From assembly GCA_028690665.1 (NCBI GenBank), contig JAQVAV010000003.1, forward strand, positions 288,903 to 352,902: DNA of 64,000 nt. The letters run 5' to 3'. The translations under genes were made by a program, and so were the position numbers. Shown piece by piece: positions 46,065 to 54,365 of the stretch; the stretch's first letter is position 1, and each line of letters starts with the position of its first letter. The notes under the pieces were generated by a model. That model saw only the letters and a list, made by a program, of their open reading frames with translations. It was not told the origin of the DNA and did not search any database. Source of the DNA: Paludibacter sp. (GTDB lineage: Bacteria; Bacteroidota; Bacteroidia; Bacteroidales; Paludibacteraceae).

Positions 46065-47396
46065 ATGGCTTACATATTAGATGAACGGCAAAAACAAGTA
46101 TCGGTAGCAGGAGCAAACGCTCCTACGATAGAGTGTAACAAAGTCAGTCTGGCGGGCAGTGTAAGTCAACGTGCGTGCGTGTTTTGCGGATCGCGTGTAG
46201 TACTCTACCCTATTGTCGATGCATTACACCTCATACACGGACCAATCGGTTGCGCAGCATATACATGGGACATTCGCGGATCGCTCTCGTCGGGTCCCGA
46301 ACTACACAGACTCAGCTTCAGCACTGATTTACAGGAACGTGATGTGATTTTCGGAGGTGAAAACAAACTTTATGATTCCCTCATTGAACTGATTGACGCA
46401 CATAACCCGAAGGCCGCCTTTATTTACACCACCTGCATTGTAGGTGTTATTGGTGACGACGTTGAACGCATCTGTCGTCAGGTTGAAAAAGAAAAAAATA
46501 TACCCGTCATTCCGGTTCAGGCTCCGGGGTTTCAGGGCTCCAAAAAAGATGGTTATAAAGTAGCCTGCGAAGCAATTTTTAAACTTGTCGGTACTGCCGA
46601 TAAACCAACGCCAAAGAAAAGCATTAATATTCTGGGTGATTTTAATTTGGCCGGAGAACTTTGGATTTTGCTGGAATACTACAAAAAAATGGGCGTTCAT
46701 GTCAACGCCACCATCACCGGCGACGGTCGGATTGACGACATTCGTAATGCACAAAATGCCGGACTGAATGTGGTTCAATGTTCCGGTTCCATGATTCATC
46801 TTGCCAAAATGATGAAAGAAAAATATGGAACTCCATTCATGCGGGTTTCTTATTTTGGCATTGAAGATATGAGTGATGCTCTTTACGATGTTGCCCGGTT
46901 CTTTAAGGATGATGACATGATGGCTAAAGCCCGTCAGTTGGTAAAAGAAGAAATTTCGCGACTTATGCCGGAACTTGCCTGGTATAAAGAGCGACTTACA
47001 GGAAAGAAAGCAGCAATATATGTCGGAGGTGCATTTAAAGCTATTTCTTTAGTCAAAGCATTGAGGTTAATAGGTGTTCAGTCGGTGATCGTTGGTTCGC
47101 AGACCGGTACGCCCGAGGACTATGAGCTGATAAAAAAGCTATGCGACGAAGGTACTATCATTGTGGATGATTCAAATCCGGTGGAACTTTCGCATTTCGT
47201 GAAAGAAAAGCATGCAGACATTTTTATCGGCGGCGTGAAGGAACGTCCTATCGCACATAAAATCGGACTCGGCTTCTGCGACCACAATCACGAACGCAAG
47301 GAACCCCTCGCCGGATACGAAGGCATGATGAATTTCGCAAAAGAAATTTATGCCACTGCAATGAGTCCGGTATGGAAGTTCACCAAGAACCCATAA
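46065..47396 (+). CDS. nifE: nitrogenase FeMo-cofactor scaffold protein NifE
   Basis: Paralogue of NifD that with NifN forms the scaffold on which the NifB product is matured to FeMo-co. Conserved Cys are in SQRACVFCGSRVVLYPI, IHGPIGCAAYTWDIRGS and IYTTCIVGVIGDDVE. 443 residues. The Cys pattern and the lack of the FeMo-co His region of NifD set it apart (here KIGLGFCDHNHERKEPLAGYEG). It precedes nifN by 45 bp. Confidence 0.95.
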   Translation: MAYILDERQKQVSVAGANAPTIECNKVSLAGSVSQRACVFCGSRVVLYPIVDALHLIHGPIGCAAYTWDIRGSLSSGPELHRLSFSTDLQERDVIFGGENKLYDSLIELIDAHNPKAAFIYTTCIVGVIGDDVERICRQVEKEKNIPVIPVQAPGFQGSKKDGYKVACEAIFKLVGTADKPTPKKSINILGDFNLAGELWILLEYYKKMGVHVNATITGDGRIDDIRNAQNAGLNVVQCSGSMIHLAKMMKEKYGTPFMRVSYFGIEDMSDALYDVARFFKDDDMMAKARQLVKEEISRLMPELAWYKERLTGKKAAIYVGGAFKAISLVKALRLIGVQSVIVGSQTGTPEDYELIKKLCDEGTIIVDDSNPVELSHFVKEKHADIFIGGVKERPIAHKIGLGFCDHNHERKEPLAGYEGMMNFAKEIYATAMSPVWKFTKNP

Positions 47397-47441
47397 CCCC
47401 GGATTGGGAAAAACAGATCATTAACTAAAAACTCATCCGAC

Positions 47442-48797
47442 ATGAACACGACTGAAACAAACACAATCAAAAAACCGAAAATGGGCTCCCCCGTAGGAGT
47501 CGGAGGATACGTTTCGACACGCAATTCCTGCAAACTTTGTGCTCCTTTGGGTGCATCATTAGTTTTCAAAGGCATAGAAGGCTGCGTTCCTTTGTTGCAT
47601 GGAAGTCAGGGCTGCGCAACATATATTCGCCGCTATATGATCAGCCATTTCAAAGAACCGGTGGATATTGCTTCAAGTAATTTTAGCGAAGAATCCACCA
47701 TTTACGGAGGAAGCCGGAATTTTATTACCGGAATCGACAATATTATCAAACAATACAAGCCAACCGTTATCGGAATAGCTTCTACCTGTTTATCCGAAAC
47801 TATTGGCGAAGATATTCCGGGACATATCAGGCACTATCAGGAAGCTAATGAAGGTAACGGGAAAACGCTCCCGACCTTTATACATGCTTCCACACCAAGT
47901 TACGCAGGAAGTCATGCCGAAGGATTTCATAATACCGTTTTGGCAACAATTAAAACCTTAGCCGAATACGAAAAAGCAGGAAGTCATGTTACAATCCTTC
48001 CGGGAATGGTTTCTCCGGCAGATTTACGTTACCTGAAAGAACTGTTGTCTGACTTCGGCATCAAATTTACTCTTTTCCCAGATTACAGCGAAACATTGGA
48101 CAATGAATATACAGCCGAATATCAATTGATCCCTACAGGCGGAACCCCGATACACGAAATTCAACGCATTGGAAATTCCAAAGCGGTTATTGAATTCGGA
48201 TCGATGTTCAACAAAACAGCCCTGAGATCGAAAGATAAAGGAACGATACAAACAGCCGGAGAATGGCTGGAATCTACTCACTATATCAAAAATCATCAAA
48301 TGCCATTACCTATTGGTATTGCAGCAACTGACCGCTTCATTGCGGCTTTAAAAGATATTACAGGTTTGGAATTACCCGAATATCACCGCAAGGAACGCGG
48401 CAGGTTAGTTGATTCTTATGTAGACGGGCACAAATATATCTTTGGAAAAAAAGCATTGCTTTACGGAGAAATAGATTTGGTAGAAGCTTTGGCCGAATGG
48501 TGTCGTGAGATTGGTATCGAACCTTACTATATCAAAAGTACTGATTTTGAAACGCTGCGTGCCGAGGCCAATAATATCAAACCTGATTTTCTGCTTGGCA
48601 ACAGCAAAGGATATTATATCGCCCGCGAACGGGGAATTCCTTTAGTGCGTGTAGGATTCCCGATACACGACCGCGTAGGGGCCAATCGCATGCATCATAT
48701 CGGATACCGCGGAACGCAAGAATTGTTTGACCGCGTTGTAAATACCCTGCTTGAATACAAACAGGAACATTCCCCGATAGGTTTCAAATACATGTAA
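47442..48797 (+). CDS. nifN: nitrogenase FeMo-cofactor scaffold protein NifN
   Basis: Paralogue of NifK, partner of NifE. The Cys motifs are in NSCKLCAPLGASLVFKGIEGCVPLLHGSQGC and ASTCLSETIGEDIPG. 451 residues. The N-terminus STRNSCKLCAPLGA and the long SPADLRYLKELLSDFGIKFTLFPDYSETLDNEY stretch are typical. No nifX gene follows; the NifX-like domain is instead at the C-terminus of NifB. Confidence 0.95.
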   Translation: MNTTETNTIKKPKMGSPVGVGGYVSTRNSCKLCAPLGASLVFKGIEGCVPLLHGSQGCATYIRRYMISHFKEPVDIASSNFSEESTIYGGSRNFITGIDNIIKQYKPTVIGIASTCLSETIGEDIPGHIRHYQEANEGNGKTLPTFIHASTPSYAGSHAEGFHNTVLATIKTLAEYEKAGSHVTILPGMVSPADLRYLKELLSDFGIKFTLFPDYSETLDNEYTAEYQLIPTGGTPIHEIQRIGNSKAVIEFGSMFNKTALRSKDKGTIQTAGEWLESTHYIKNHQMPLPIGIAATDRFIAALKDITGLELPEYHRKERGRLVDSYVDGHKYIFGKKALLYGEIDLVEALAEWCREIGIEPYYIKSTDFETLRAEANNIKPDFLLGNSKGYYIARERGIPLVRVGFPIHDRVGANRMHHIGYRGTQELFDRVVNTLLEYKQEHSPIGFKYM

Positions 48798-48864
48798 TTC
48801 AATTGATACTTGACAATTGATATTTAATTAAACACAAGAAAAAACTCTATAAATACATAAAGTT

Positions 48865-50136
48865 ATGGAAGCGACTGAACAAATTAAATCTGCACATCCC
48901 TGTTTCGATAAAGATGCAAGACATACCAATGCCCGTGTCCATTTACCGGTAGCACCCAAATGTAACATCCAGTGCAATTACTGTAATCGTAAATTCGATT
49001 GCGTAAACGAAAGTCGTCCGGGAGTCACTTCCTCTGTACTTACTCCCTATCAGGCAGTTGAGTATTTAAAAGATTTGAATACCCGCATAGAAAATTTAGT
49101 GGTTATAGGTATTGCCGGTCCCGGTGATCCGTTTGCCAACGCAGAAGAAACACTGGAAACCATGCGCAAAGCCAAAGCAGAATTTCCGGAAAAAATATTT
49201 TGTCTGTCTACCAATGGTCTCGAACTCGAACCATATATCGACGAAATTGCAGAACTGGGAGTTTCGCATGTCACCATCACTATTAACGCCGTTAATCCGA
49301 AAATCACGGCCAAAATATACAAATGGGTACGTTTTGACAAACGTATTTATCGCGGAGTTGAAGGAGCTACAATACTCATGAACCGCCAGCTGGCTTGCAT
49401 TCCGAAACTAAAAGCCAAAGGAATTACAGTAAAAATAAATTCGATTGTTGTTCCGGGAATTAATGAAGATCACATTCCCGAAGTAGCCAAAAAATGTGCT
49501 GAACTCGGAGCAGATGTTATCAATTGTATTCCGTTGATTCCAACTGCCGAAACTCCATTTGCTTTAATGCAAGAACCCGATTCAAAAACGGTCTTCCGCG
49601 TAAGGACTTTAGCTTCCGAACATTTATCGTTAATGAGCCACTGTGCACGTTGCCGGGCTGATGCAGCCGGATTGCTGGGTAAAGATTTATCGGAATCTCA
49701 TGCCTTACTCAAGGAATACTCAACCATGATGAATCTCGAAACCGAGGGACGTCCTTACGTAGCAGTTGCAACAAACGAAGGACTGTTGGTAAACCTTCAT
49801 TTGGGAGAAGCCACTTCTCTTTCTATTTACAAGCAAACGCCCAATGGTTTTAAATATGTCGAAGAACGGGAAACACCTCCGACAGGTGGTGGCGACCGCC
49901 GTTGGGTAGAGATGGCCAGATTATTAAACGATTGCCGGGCTTTACTTGTCAGCGGAGCAGGCGTAAATCCCAAAACCATTCTGGATTCTTGCAAAGTAAA
50001 AGTTATAGAAATGACCGGCTTAATTGATGACGGACTTGACGGGATATTCAACCACAAAGTCATTCGTTCCATTGCCAAACCCGATGCATTCAAATGTGGC
50101 AGTGGTTGCAAAGGAAACGCTCAGGGATGCGGATAG
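48865..50136 (+). CDS. nifB: FeMo-cofactor biosynthesis radical SAM protein NifB with C-terminal NifX-like domain
   Basis: Fuses two [4Fe-4S] clusters with a carbide to make NifB-co, the first committed FeMo-co precursor. The radical SAM motif is Cys33, 37 and 40 (KCNIQCNYCNRKFDC), with the extra NifB Cys46 next to it. The SAM barrel runs to about residue 290. The last 120 residues (from YVAVATNEGLLVNLHLGEATSL) are a NifX/NafY-like cofactor-binding domain ending in the Cys-rich CGSGCKGNAQGCG. 423 residues. The fusion spares a separate nifX. It is followed by a 175-bp gap with CCCCTTTAGGGG repeats. Confidence 0.96.
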   Translation: MEATEQIKSAHPCFDKDARHTNARVHLPVAPKCNIQCNYCNRKFDCVNESRPGVTSSVLTPYQAVEYLKDLNTRIENLVVIGIAGPGDPFANAEETLETMRKAKAEFPEKIFCLSTNGLELEPYIDEIAELGVSHVTITINAVNPKITAKIYKWVRFDKRIYRGVEGATILMNRQLACIPKLKAKGITVKINSIVVPGINEDHIPEVAKKCAELGADVINCIPLIPTAETPFALMQEPDSKTVFRVRTLASEHLSLMSHCARCRADAAGLLGKDLSESHALLKEYSTMMNLETEGRPYVAVATNEGLLVNLHLGEATSLSIYKQTPNGFKYVEERETPPTGGGDRRWVEMARLLNDCRALLVSGAGVNPKTILDSCKVKVIEMTGLIDDGLDGIFNHKVIRSIAKPDAFKCGSGCKGNAQGCG

Positions 50137-50230
50137 AAGAACACCGAAAGGGAAACCGAAAACAACCAACAAAATAATATTAAATTGAAATTTTATAATT
50201 AAATAGATTATTCAACAAAACTAATCTGAA

Positions 50231-50301
50231 TTCCCCTTTAGGGATAAGAGGGTTAGTTCTTAAAATCACCACCTCAAAACCCCCTTTAGGGGGCAGGGGG
50301 T
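50231..50301. repeat. two direct copies of the CCCCTTTAGGGG element
   Basis: TTCCCCTTTAGGGATAAGAGGGTTA (50231-50255) and ACCCCCTTTAGGGGGCAGGGGGTCA (50279-50303) are direct repeats. Each contains a small palindrome and a G-tract. They belong with the elements at 42262-42346. Confidence 0.65.
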
Positions 50302-50311
50302 CATCAACAAT

Positions 50312-50620
50312 ATGAAAAAGCCTCAGTATCTTATTTTGGTATGTAACTCGTACCGTGTAGCCGGCGATGCTCAGGGAGCATGCAACAAAAAAGGAGCAAG
50401 TAATTTGCTTCAATATATTTCGGAAGAAGCATCTGATCGCGGATTAGACGTAGCCGTAACCACAACCGCTTGTCTGAACGTGTGTTCACAAGGTCCCATC
50501 ATGGTTGTTCAGCCGAACAACTACTGGTATGGAGGCGTGTCTTCGGAAGACGTAATTGATGAAATACTTGACGCACTCGAAGACGGAGAATGCTGCGAAA
50601 AGTATTCAATTGCTGATTAA
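50312..50620 (+). CDS. thioredoxin-fold [2Fe-2S] ferredoxin
   Basis: Small iron-sulfur protein (102 residues) of the Shethna/TRX-like [2Fe-2S] family. The four ligands fit C-X12-C-X29-C-X3-C at Cys11, 24, 54 and 58 (VCNSYRVAGDAQGAC ... TACLNVCSQGPIM). The C-terminus is acidic and contains two further Cys (ECCEKYS). In other diazotrophs such proteins lie in nif clusters and donate electrons or protect nitrogenase, but which role applies here is inference. It sits between nifB and nifV. Confidence 0.88.
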   Translation: MKKPQYLILVCNSYRVAGDAQGACNKKGASNLLQYISEEASDRGLDVAVTTTACLNVCSQGPIMVVQPNNYWYGGVSSEDVIDEILDALEDGECCEKYSIAD

Positions 50621-50676
50621 CTCACTCATCAAGGGGAGAGAAAAAATATTGATATCAACTGTAATAAATTATCGAT

Positions 50677-51888
50677 ATGAAAAATATACAAAATAATATT
50701 GGAAACGAAAGTATTAATCATTCTTCTTTAGGAGTTAAGAGCCGTCCATATTTTATCGATACGACATTACGCGATGGAGAACAAGCCGCAGGCGTAGTTT
50801 TTTCTTTAGCAGAAAAAATCAGAATTGCAGATATGCTTGACTCAACTGGCATTCCTGAAATTGAAATAGGAATTCCGGCTATGGGTGAAAAAGAAATCAG
50901 GGATATCCGGCAAATCTGTAGTATGGGCTTCGACTTTAAAACTCTCTCATGGTGCCGGGCCAACAAAAACGATATTTTGAATGCGACAAAAGCCGGAACA
51001 GACGGAGTTCATCTGTCATTTCCGGTTTCGTCGCTCTTAATGAACTCCATGAACAAAAGTCCTGAGTGGGTCATGCAGCAGTTTCGAGAAATAATCAACT
51101 ACGCTTCCGGCTTATTTCAATATGTAACAATCGGAGCCCAGGATGCTTCCCGTGCAGACTTAACTTTTCTCAAAGAGTATGTTTCGGCAGCAGCATCTTA
51201 TGGTGCAGCCAGAGTAAGACTGGCAGACACAGTGGGAATATTAAATCCCTTAACCACTTCCGAATTGGTTTCTGCCATTCATAGCACAGTTCCAGAGATG
51301 CCCATAGAGATTCACGCTCACAATGATTTGGGTATGGCAACAGCCAACACTGTGGCAGCATTTATGGCAGGAGCACAATGTCTGAGCACAACCGTAAACG
51401 GACTCGGTGAACGGGCAGGAAATGCTCCTATGGAAGAAGTAGCTATGGCTCTCGAATTAAGCGCCAATGTAAAATGCGGTTTGGATACAACCAAATTTCA
51501 GAAAATCAGCGATTATGTTTCAGACGTATCACGTCGAAAACTCGGTGATGGGAAACCGATCACAGGAAAGATGGTATTTAGTCACGAGAGCGGTATTCAT
51601 ACAAACAGCATTTTAAAAAACCGGAGCACCTATCAACTGGTTGCAGCCGGAATGGTTGGTCGAAAAGAAGAAGAATTCCTCATAGGTAAACATAGCGGAA
51701 AAGCCAGTATAGAATACTATTTGCACGAAGCTGACTTGTTTTACGACGATGATATGTGCTCAAAGCTTCTGACTAAAGTTAAAGAGTTAGCGGAAAGAGT
51801 AAAACGCTCCATCACCAAAGCTGAACTTTTTGATTTATATGCGGATCTGTATGCACAAAAAATAGATTCAGAATTATCAATTATCTGA
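50677..51888 (+). CDS. nifV: homocitrate synthase
   Basis: Condenses 2-oxoglutarate and acetyl-CoA to homocitrate, the organic ligand of FeMo-co. The HMGL-like fold is clear: FIDTTLRDGEQAAGVVFSL (metal Asp/Arg), IHAHNDLGMATANTVAAF (metal His pair), NGLGERAGNAPMEEVAMAL, and FSHESGIHTNSILKN. 403 residues, a little longer than classic NifV, with the C-terminal region resembling re-citrate/isopropylmalate synthases. Genomic context decides for homocitrate. The icd product upstream in the window would make one substrate. Confidence 0.93.
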   Translation: MKNIQNNIGNESINHSSLGVKSRPYFIDTTLRDGEQAAGVVFSLAEKIRIADMLDSTGIPEIEIGIPAMGEKEIRDIRQICSMGFDFKTLSWCRANKNDILNATKAGTDGVHLSFPVSSLLMNSMNKSPEWVMQQFREIINYASGLFQYVTIGAQDASRADLTFLKEYVSAAASYGAARVRLADTVGILNPLTTSELVSAIHSTVPEMPIEIHAHNDLGMATANTVAAFMAGAQCLSTTVNGLGERAGNAPMEEVAMALELSANVKCGLDTTKFQKISDYVSDVSRRKLGDGKPITGKMVFSHESGIHTNSILKNRSTYQLVAAGMVGRKEEEFLIGKHSGKASIEYYLHEADLFYDDDMCSKLLTKVKELAERVKRSITKAELFDLYADLYAQKIDSELSII

Positions 51889-51917
51889 AAATTATAAAAT
51901 AAAAAAACATTGATATT

Positions 51918-52364
51918 ATGGCAACAATAAATATTCCAGATGAAGAAATGCTCGAACTGGCAAAATCGAGCCTGCAATATGCCAACGGATATTTTTCCAC
52001 TTTTCGTAAAAGCGTTGGTAGCGAAAGTACCAGATTTGACAACGATTTGCTTTATCAACTGGCGGTTATGAGTCTCGAAAAATATTTTGTGGCTTTACTG
52101 GCCCGCTACGACTGGATGCCTTCTCATCACATGCCTGTAGCCATGTATAAAGAAGCACTTGAATTTGAATCAGAACTGACTTCGGAAATGAAGGAGACCG
52201 CTATTTTAGTCGGAAAATTTGAAGCCATCTGTTCTCTTGAAAGCTTCGGATACAGGATGCCGTCTAAAACCGATCTCGTAGCTATGAGTAAAGGAATTGA
52301 AGACATCAAAACCTTAGTTGAAAAACGCATAGCAGAAGTTTCGACAGTAACCGAAAGTATTTAA
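51918..52364 (+). CDS. nif-linked HEPN-like helical protein of unknown function
   Basis: 148 residues, all predicted helical. The segment LLYQLAVMSLEKYFVALLARYDWMPSHHMPVAMYKEA has the pattern of HEPN domains (a helix with E-K-x3-A-L, then an R-x6-H motif: Arg63 to His70, then a helix). Arg-x4-6-His is the RNase motif of catalytic HEPN proteins, so cleavage activity is possible but unproven. No nucleotidyltransferase partner is encoded next to it. It starts 29 bp after nifV and is followed by ndk, so it is likely in the nif transcript. The assignment is a pattern judgement, not a family match. Confidence 0.6.
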   Translation: MATINIPDEEMLELAKSSLQYANGYFSTFRKSVGSESTRFDNDLLYQLAVMSLEKYFVALLARYDWMPSHHMPVAMYKEALEFESELTSEMKETAILVGKFEAICSLESFGYRMPSKTDLVAMSKGIEDIKTLVEKRIAEVSTVTESI

Positions 52365-52442
52365 TACAAATTTATAGCACAAAAAGATTTACATTTTCAC
52401 AACACAGTAAGTCGACCTGACTTCTGTTACAATTTTTATACA

Positions 52443-52904
52443 ATGGAAAGAACGCTCATTATTATTAAACCTTCAGCCGTAAAAAGAGATTTAATTGGTG
52501 AAATTATTCACCGTTTCGAAATTAAAGGTCTGCAACTCTGCGGTCTGAAAATGATGCAATTAGATGATAAAATTCTGAACGAACATTATGCCCATCTGAA
52601 AGAAAAACCTTTTTTCCAGCGTATAAAAACATCTATGATGGCAACTCCGGTAATTGTATGTTGCTGGAAAGGAGTGGATGTTGTTAATTTGGTAAGGCGC
52701 ATGGTTGGCCCGACTAACGGACGCGATGCGGCTCTCGGAACCATCAGAGGTGATTATAGTGTAAGCGTTCAGGAAAACATCATTCATGCTTCGGACACTG
52801 TAGAAAATGCAGAAATTGAAATCAGACGCTTTTTCAGAACGGAGGAACTTTATGATTTTGAGCAACTGAATCCGAGTGTACTATATGCCGAATATGAAAA
52901 ATAA
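52443..52904 (+). CDS. ndk: nucleoside diphosphate kinase
   Basis: Exchanges gamma-phosphate between nucleoside di- and triphosphates. The catalytic His is in QENIIHASDT, the binding residues in LIIIKPSAVKRDLIGEII and GPTNGRDAALGTIRGDY. 153 residues, close to the usual Bacteroidota enzyme, including the EHYAHLKEKPFFQR block. Its position in the tail of a nif cluster, between two uncharacterised genes, is unusual: ndk is normally elsewhere. It may be co-transcribed with nif by chance, or supply nucleotides when nitrogenase drains ATP. Confidence 0.93.
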   Translation: MERTLIIIKPSAVKRDLIGEIIHRFEIKGLQLCGLKMMQLDDKILNEHYAHLKEKPFFQRIKTSMMATPVIVCCWKGVDVVNLVRRMVGPTNGRDAALGTIRGDYSVSVQENIIHASDTVENAEIEIRRFFRTEELYDFEQLNPSVLYAEYEK

Positions 52905-52918
52905 AACAAAAAAAATTT

Positions 52919-53248
52919 ATGGAAAATACCGCTAACGACGTACAAATATACGAACTGGAAAAAGTAAAATTCATTATCAGGGATGCTTGTAATTTAGATA
53001 TCGCTTATGCTTATGACGATTTGGTTTTTTCCGAACACGGAATTTTCATTGTCCAGTTTGTAAAGAATAACCCGAATGAACTTTATTGTTGGTTCAATGC
53101 CGAAAGTCCTGAGAAAAGTGTAAAACCAATTTTCGATTCATTAAAAACGACCTGTGATTTAAACAAGGTCAAAATCACTTATATGGGCCGTTTTGAAATG
53201 AATCAAAAAGAAAATTCAGAAGAAATTGACATTCGCTTTATTAAATGA
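52919..53248 (+). CDS. uncharacterised 109-residue nif-linked protein
   Basis: No family recognised. 109 residues, mixed alpha/beta by eye, soluble and acidic, with three Cys (26, 57 region YCWF, and KTTC). It starts 14 bp after ndk, so it is probably translated from the same message. The frame is intact and codon use matches its neighbours. It is the last gene before a convergent patatin-like gene. A role in nitrogen fixation is suggested only by position. Confidence 0.6.
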   Translation: MENTANDVQIYELEKVKFIIRDACNLDIAYAYDDLVFSEHGIFIVQFVKNNPNELYCWFNAESPEKSVKPIFDSLKTTCDLNKVKITYMGRFEMNQKENSEEIDIRFIK

Positions 53249-53449
53249 TAACCCTTATCCAAACTGAAATTATAAAATCAGAAACTAACGGAAAATGTAT
53301 CAAATATCTTTTTGAACAAAAATGACACACTCCCGATAATTATCAAGCAGAAATATTATTTTATAAATACGGCTATATCCAATATTTATAACTTTAATTT
53401 GTGCTCACTCGCATAATTTGCGTCCTTTTCTTCTTATACGCTTTCTGCA

Positions 53450-54343
53450 TTATTTATCTTCTTTATATATACCCAGCTCTTTCAACTTTTCAACGGTTAC
53501 AAGCCGTCCGATTTCAATAAGTTCTTCAACCTTATAAAAATCAAAAGTACCAGCATATTCACGGGACACTTCTATAAAAACATCCGGTTTATATTGCTCA
53601 ATACGCATCAAAGCAATATTATTGGTGACAGTAGTAATGATCTCATTTATCAGATCAAAATAAGTTAAATGTTCTGTGTTATCCACCGCCGCATTTTTAC
53701 TTATTTTATTTCTAAAATTCTGTATTCTCTTCAAATGAAGTTCACGGCGTTGTGCCTTTTCCGATTTAGATTCTTTTATTTTAAATCTTGCCGGGGTTTC
53801 GGAATTTACATAAACTGCTACCAATGTGTCATTTTCAGTACGTACGGCATTGCTGATAGGGATATTATTGCACAGACCACCATCTAACAAAACGGATTTA
53901 CCGGATACAACTGGTGTAAAAACCGTAGGAATCGCTATCGACGACCGGATGGCTTTAAACAAATTTCCTTCCCGAAAAACAACTTCGTGATTATTAGCCA
54001 GATCAAAAGCAGTAGCGGTATATTTAATGCTTAAATCTTCAATATTTTCCACCGGGATAAATTTTCTGAGCACTTTCAGCACTTTATCTCCCTTCACCAA
54101 TCCCTGTCGGCTAAATGAGAAATCAATTAGTTTCACCAAATCATGTTTGTCCAGATTGCAGGCCCATTCTTTAAACTCAGGTAATTTACCTGAAGCATAT
54201 ACCCCTCCGATAAGAGATCCCATCGAAGTTCCGGCAATAGAATTAATAGTAAATCCCTGACGTTCTAATTCTTCAATTACGCCTATATGGGCAATTCCTC
54301 TGGCGCCTCCGCCAGACAGTACCAATGTCAGATTATTATTCAT
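53450..54343 (-). CDS. patatin-like phospholipase family protein
   Basis: Predicted lipid acyl hydrolase with a Ser-Asp dyad. The oxyanion-hole sequence GGGARG and nucleophile elbow GTSMGS lie in TLVLSGGGARGIAHIGVIEELERQGFTINSIAGTSMGSLIGG; the catalytic Asp is in LLDGGLCNNIPIS (D-G-G). The ATG at 54343 gives MNNNLTLVLSGGG and 297 residues; an upstream in-frame start adds 24 residues unlike the family. It lies 22 bp after the Mur ligase gene, so the two may be co-transcribed. It is cytoplasmic by sequence (no signal peptide). Confidence 0.9.
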   Translation of the reverse strand: MNNNLTLVLSGGGARGIAHIGVIEELERQGFTINSIAGTSMGSLIGGVYASGKLPEFKEWACNLDKHDLVKLIDFSFSRQGLVKGDKVLKVLRKFIPVENIEDLSIKYTATAFDLANNHEVVFREGNLFKAIRSSIAIPTVFTPVVSGKSVLLDGGLCNNIPISNAVRTENDTLVAVYVNSETPARFKIKESKSEKAQRRELHLKRIQNFRNKISKNAAVDNTEHLTYFDLINEIITTVTNNIALMRIEQYKPDVFIEVSREYAGTFDFYKVEELIEIGRLVTVEKLKELGIYKEDK

Positions 54344-54365
54344 ACTTTTCCTGCTATAAAAAATT

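Noticed and set aside
46329..46799. 156-codon open frame antisense to nifE
   Set aside because: Complement of conserved nifE codons; no recognisable protein.
50279..50303. G-quadruplex
   Set aside because: Only two G5 tracts are present close together; four would be needed for a canonical intramolecular quadruplex.
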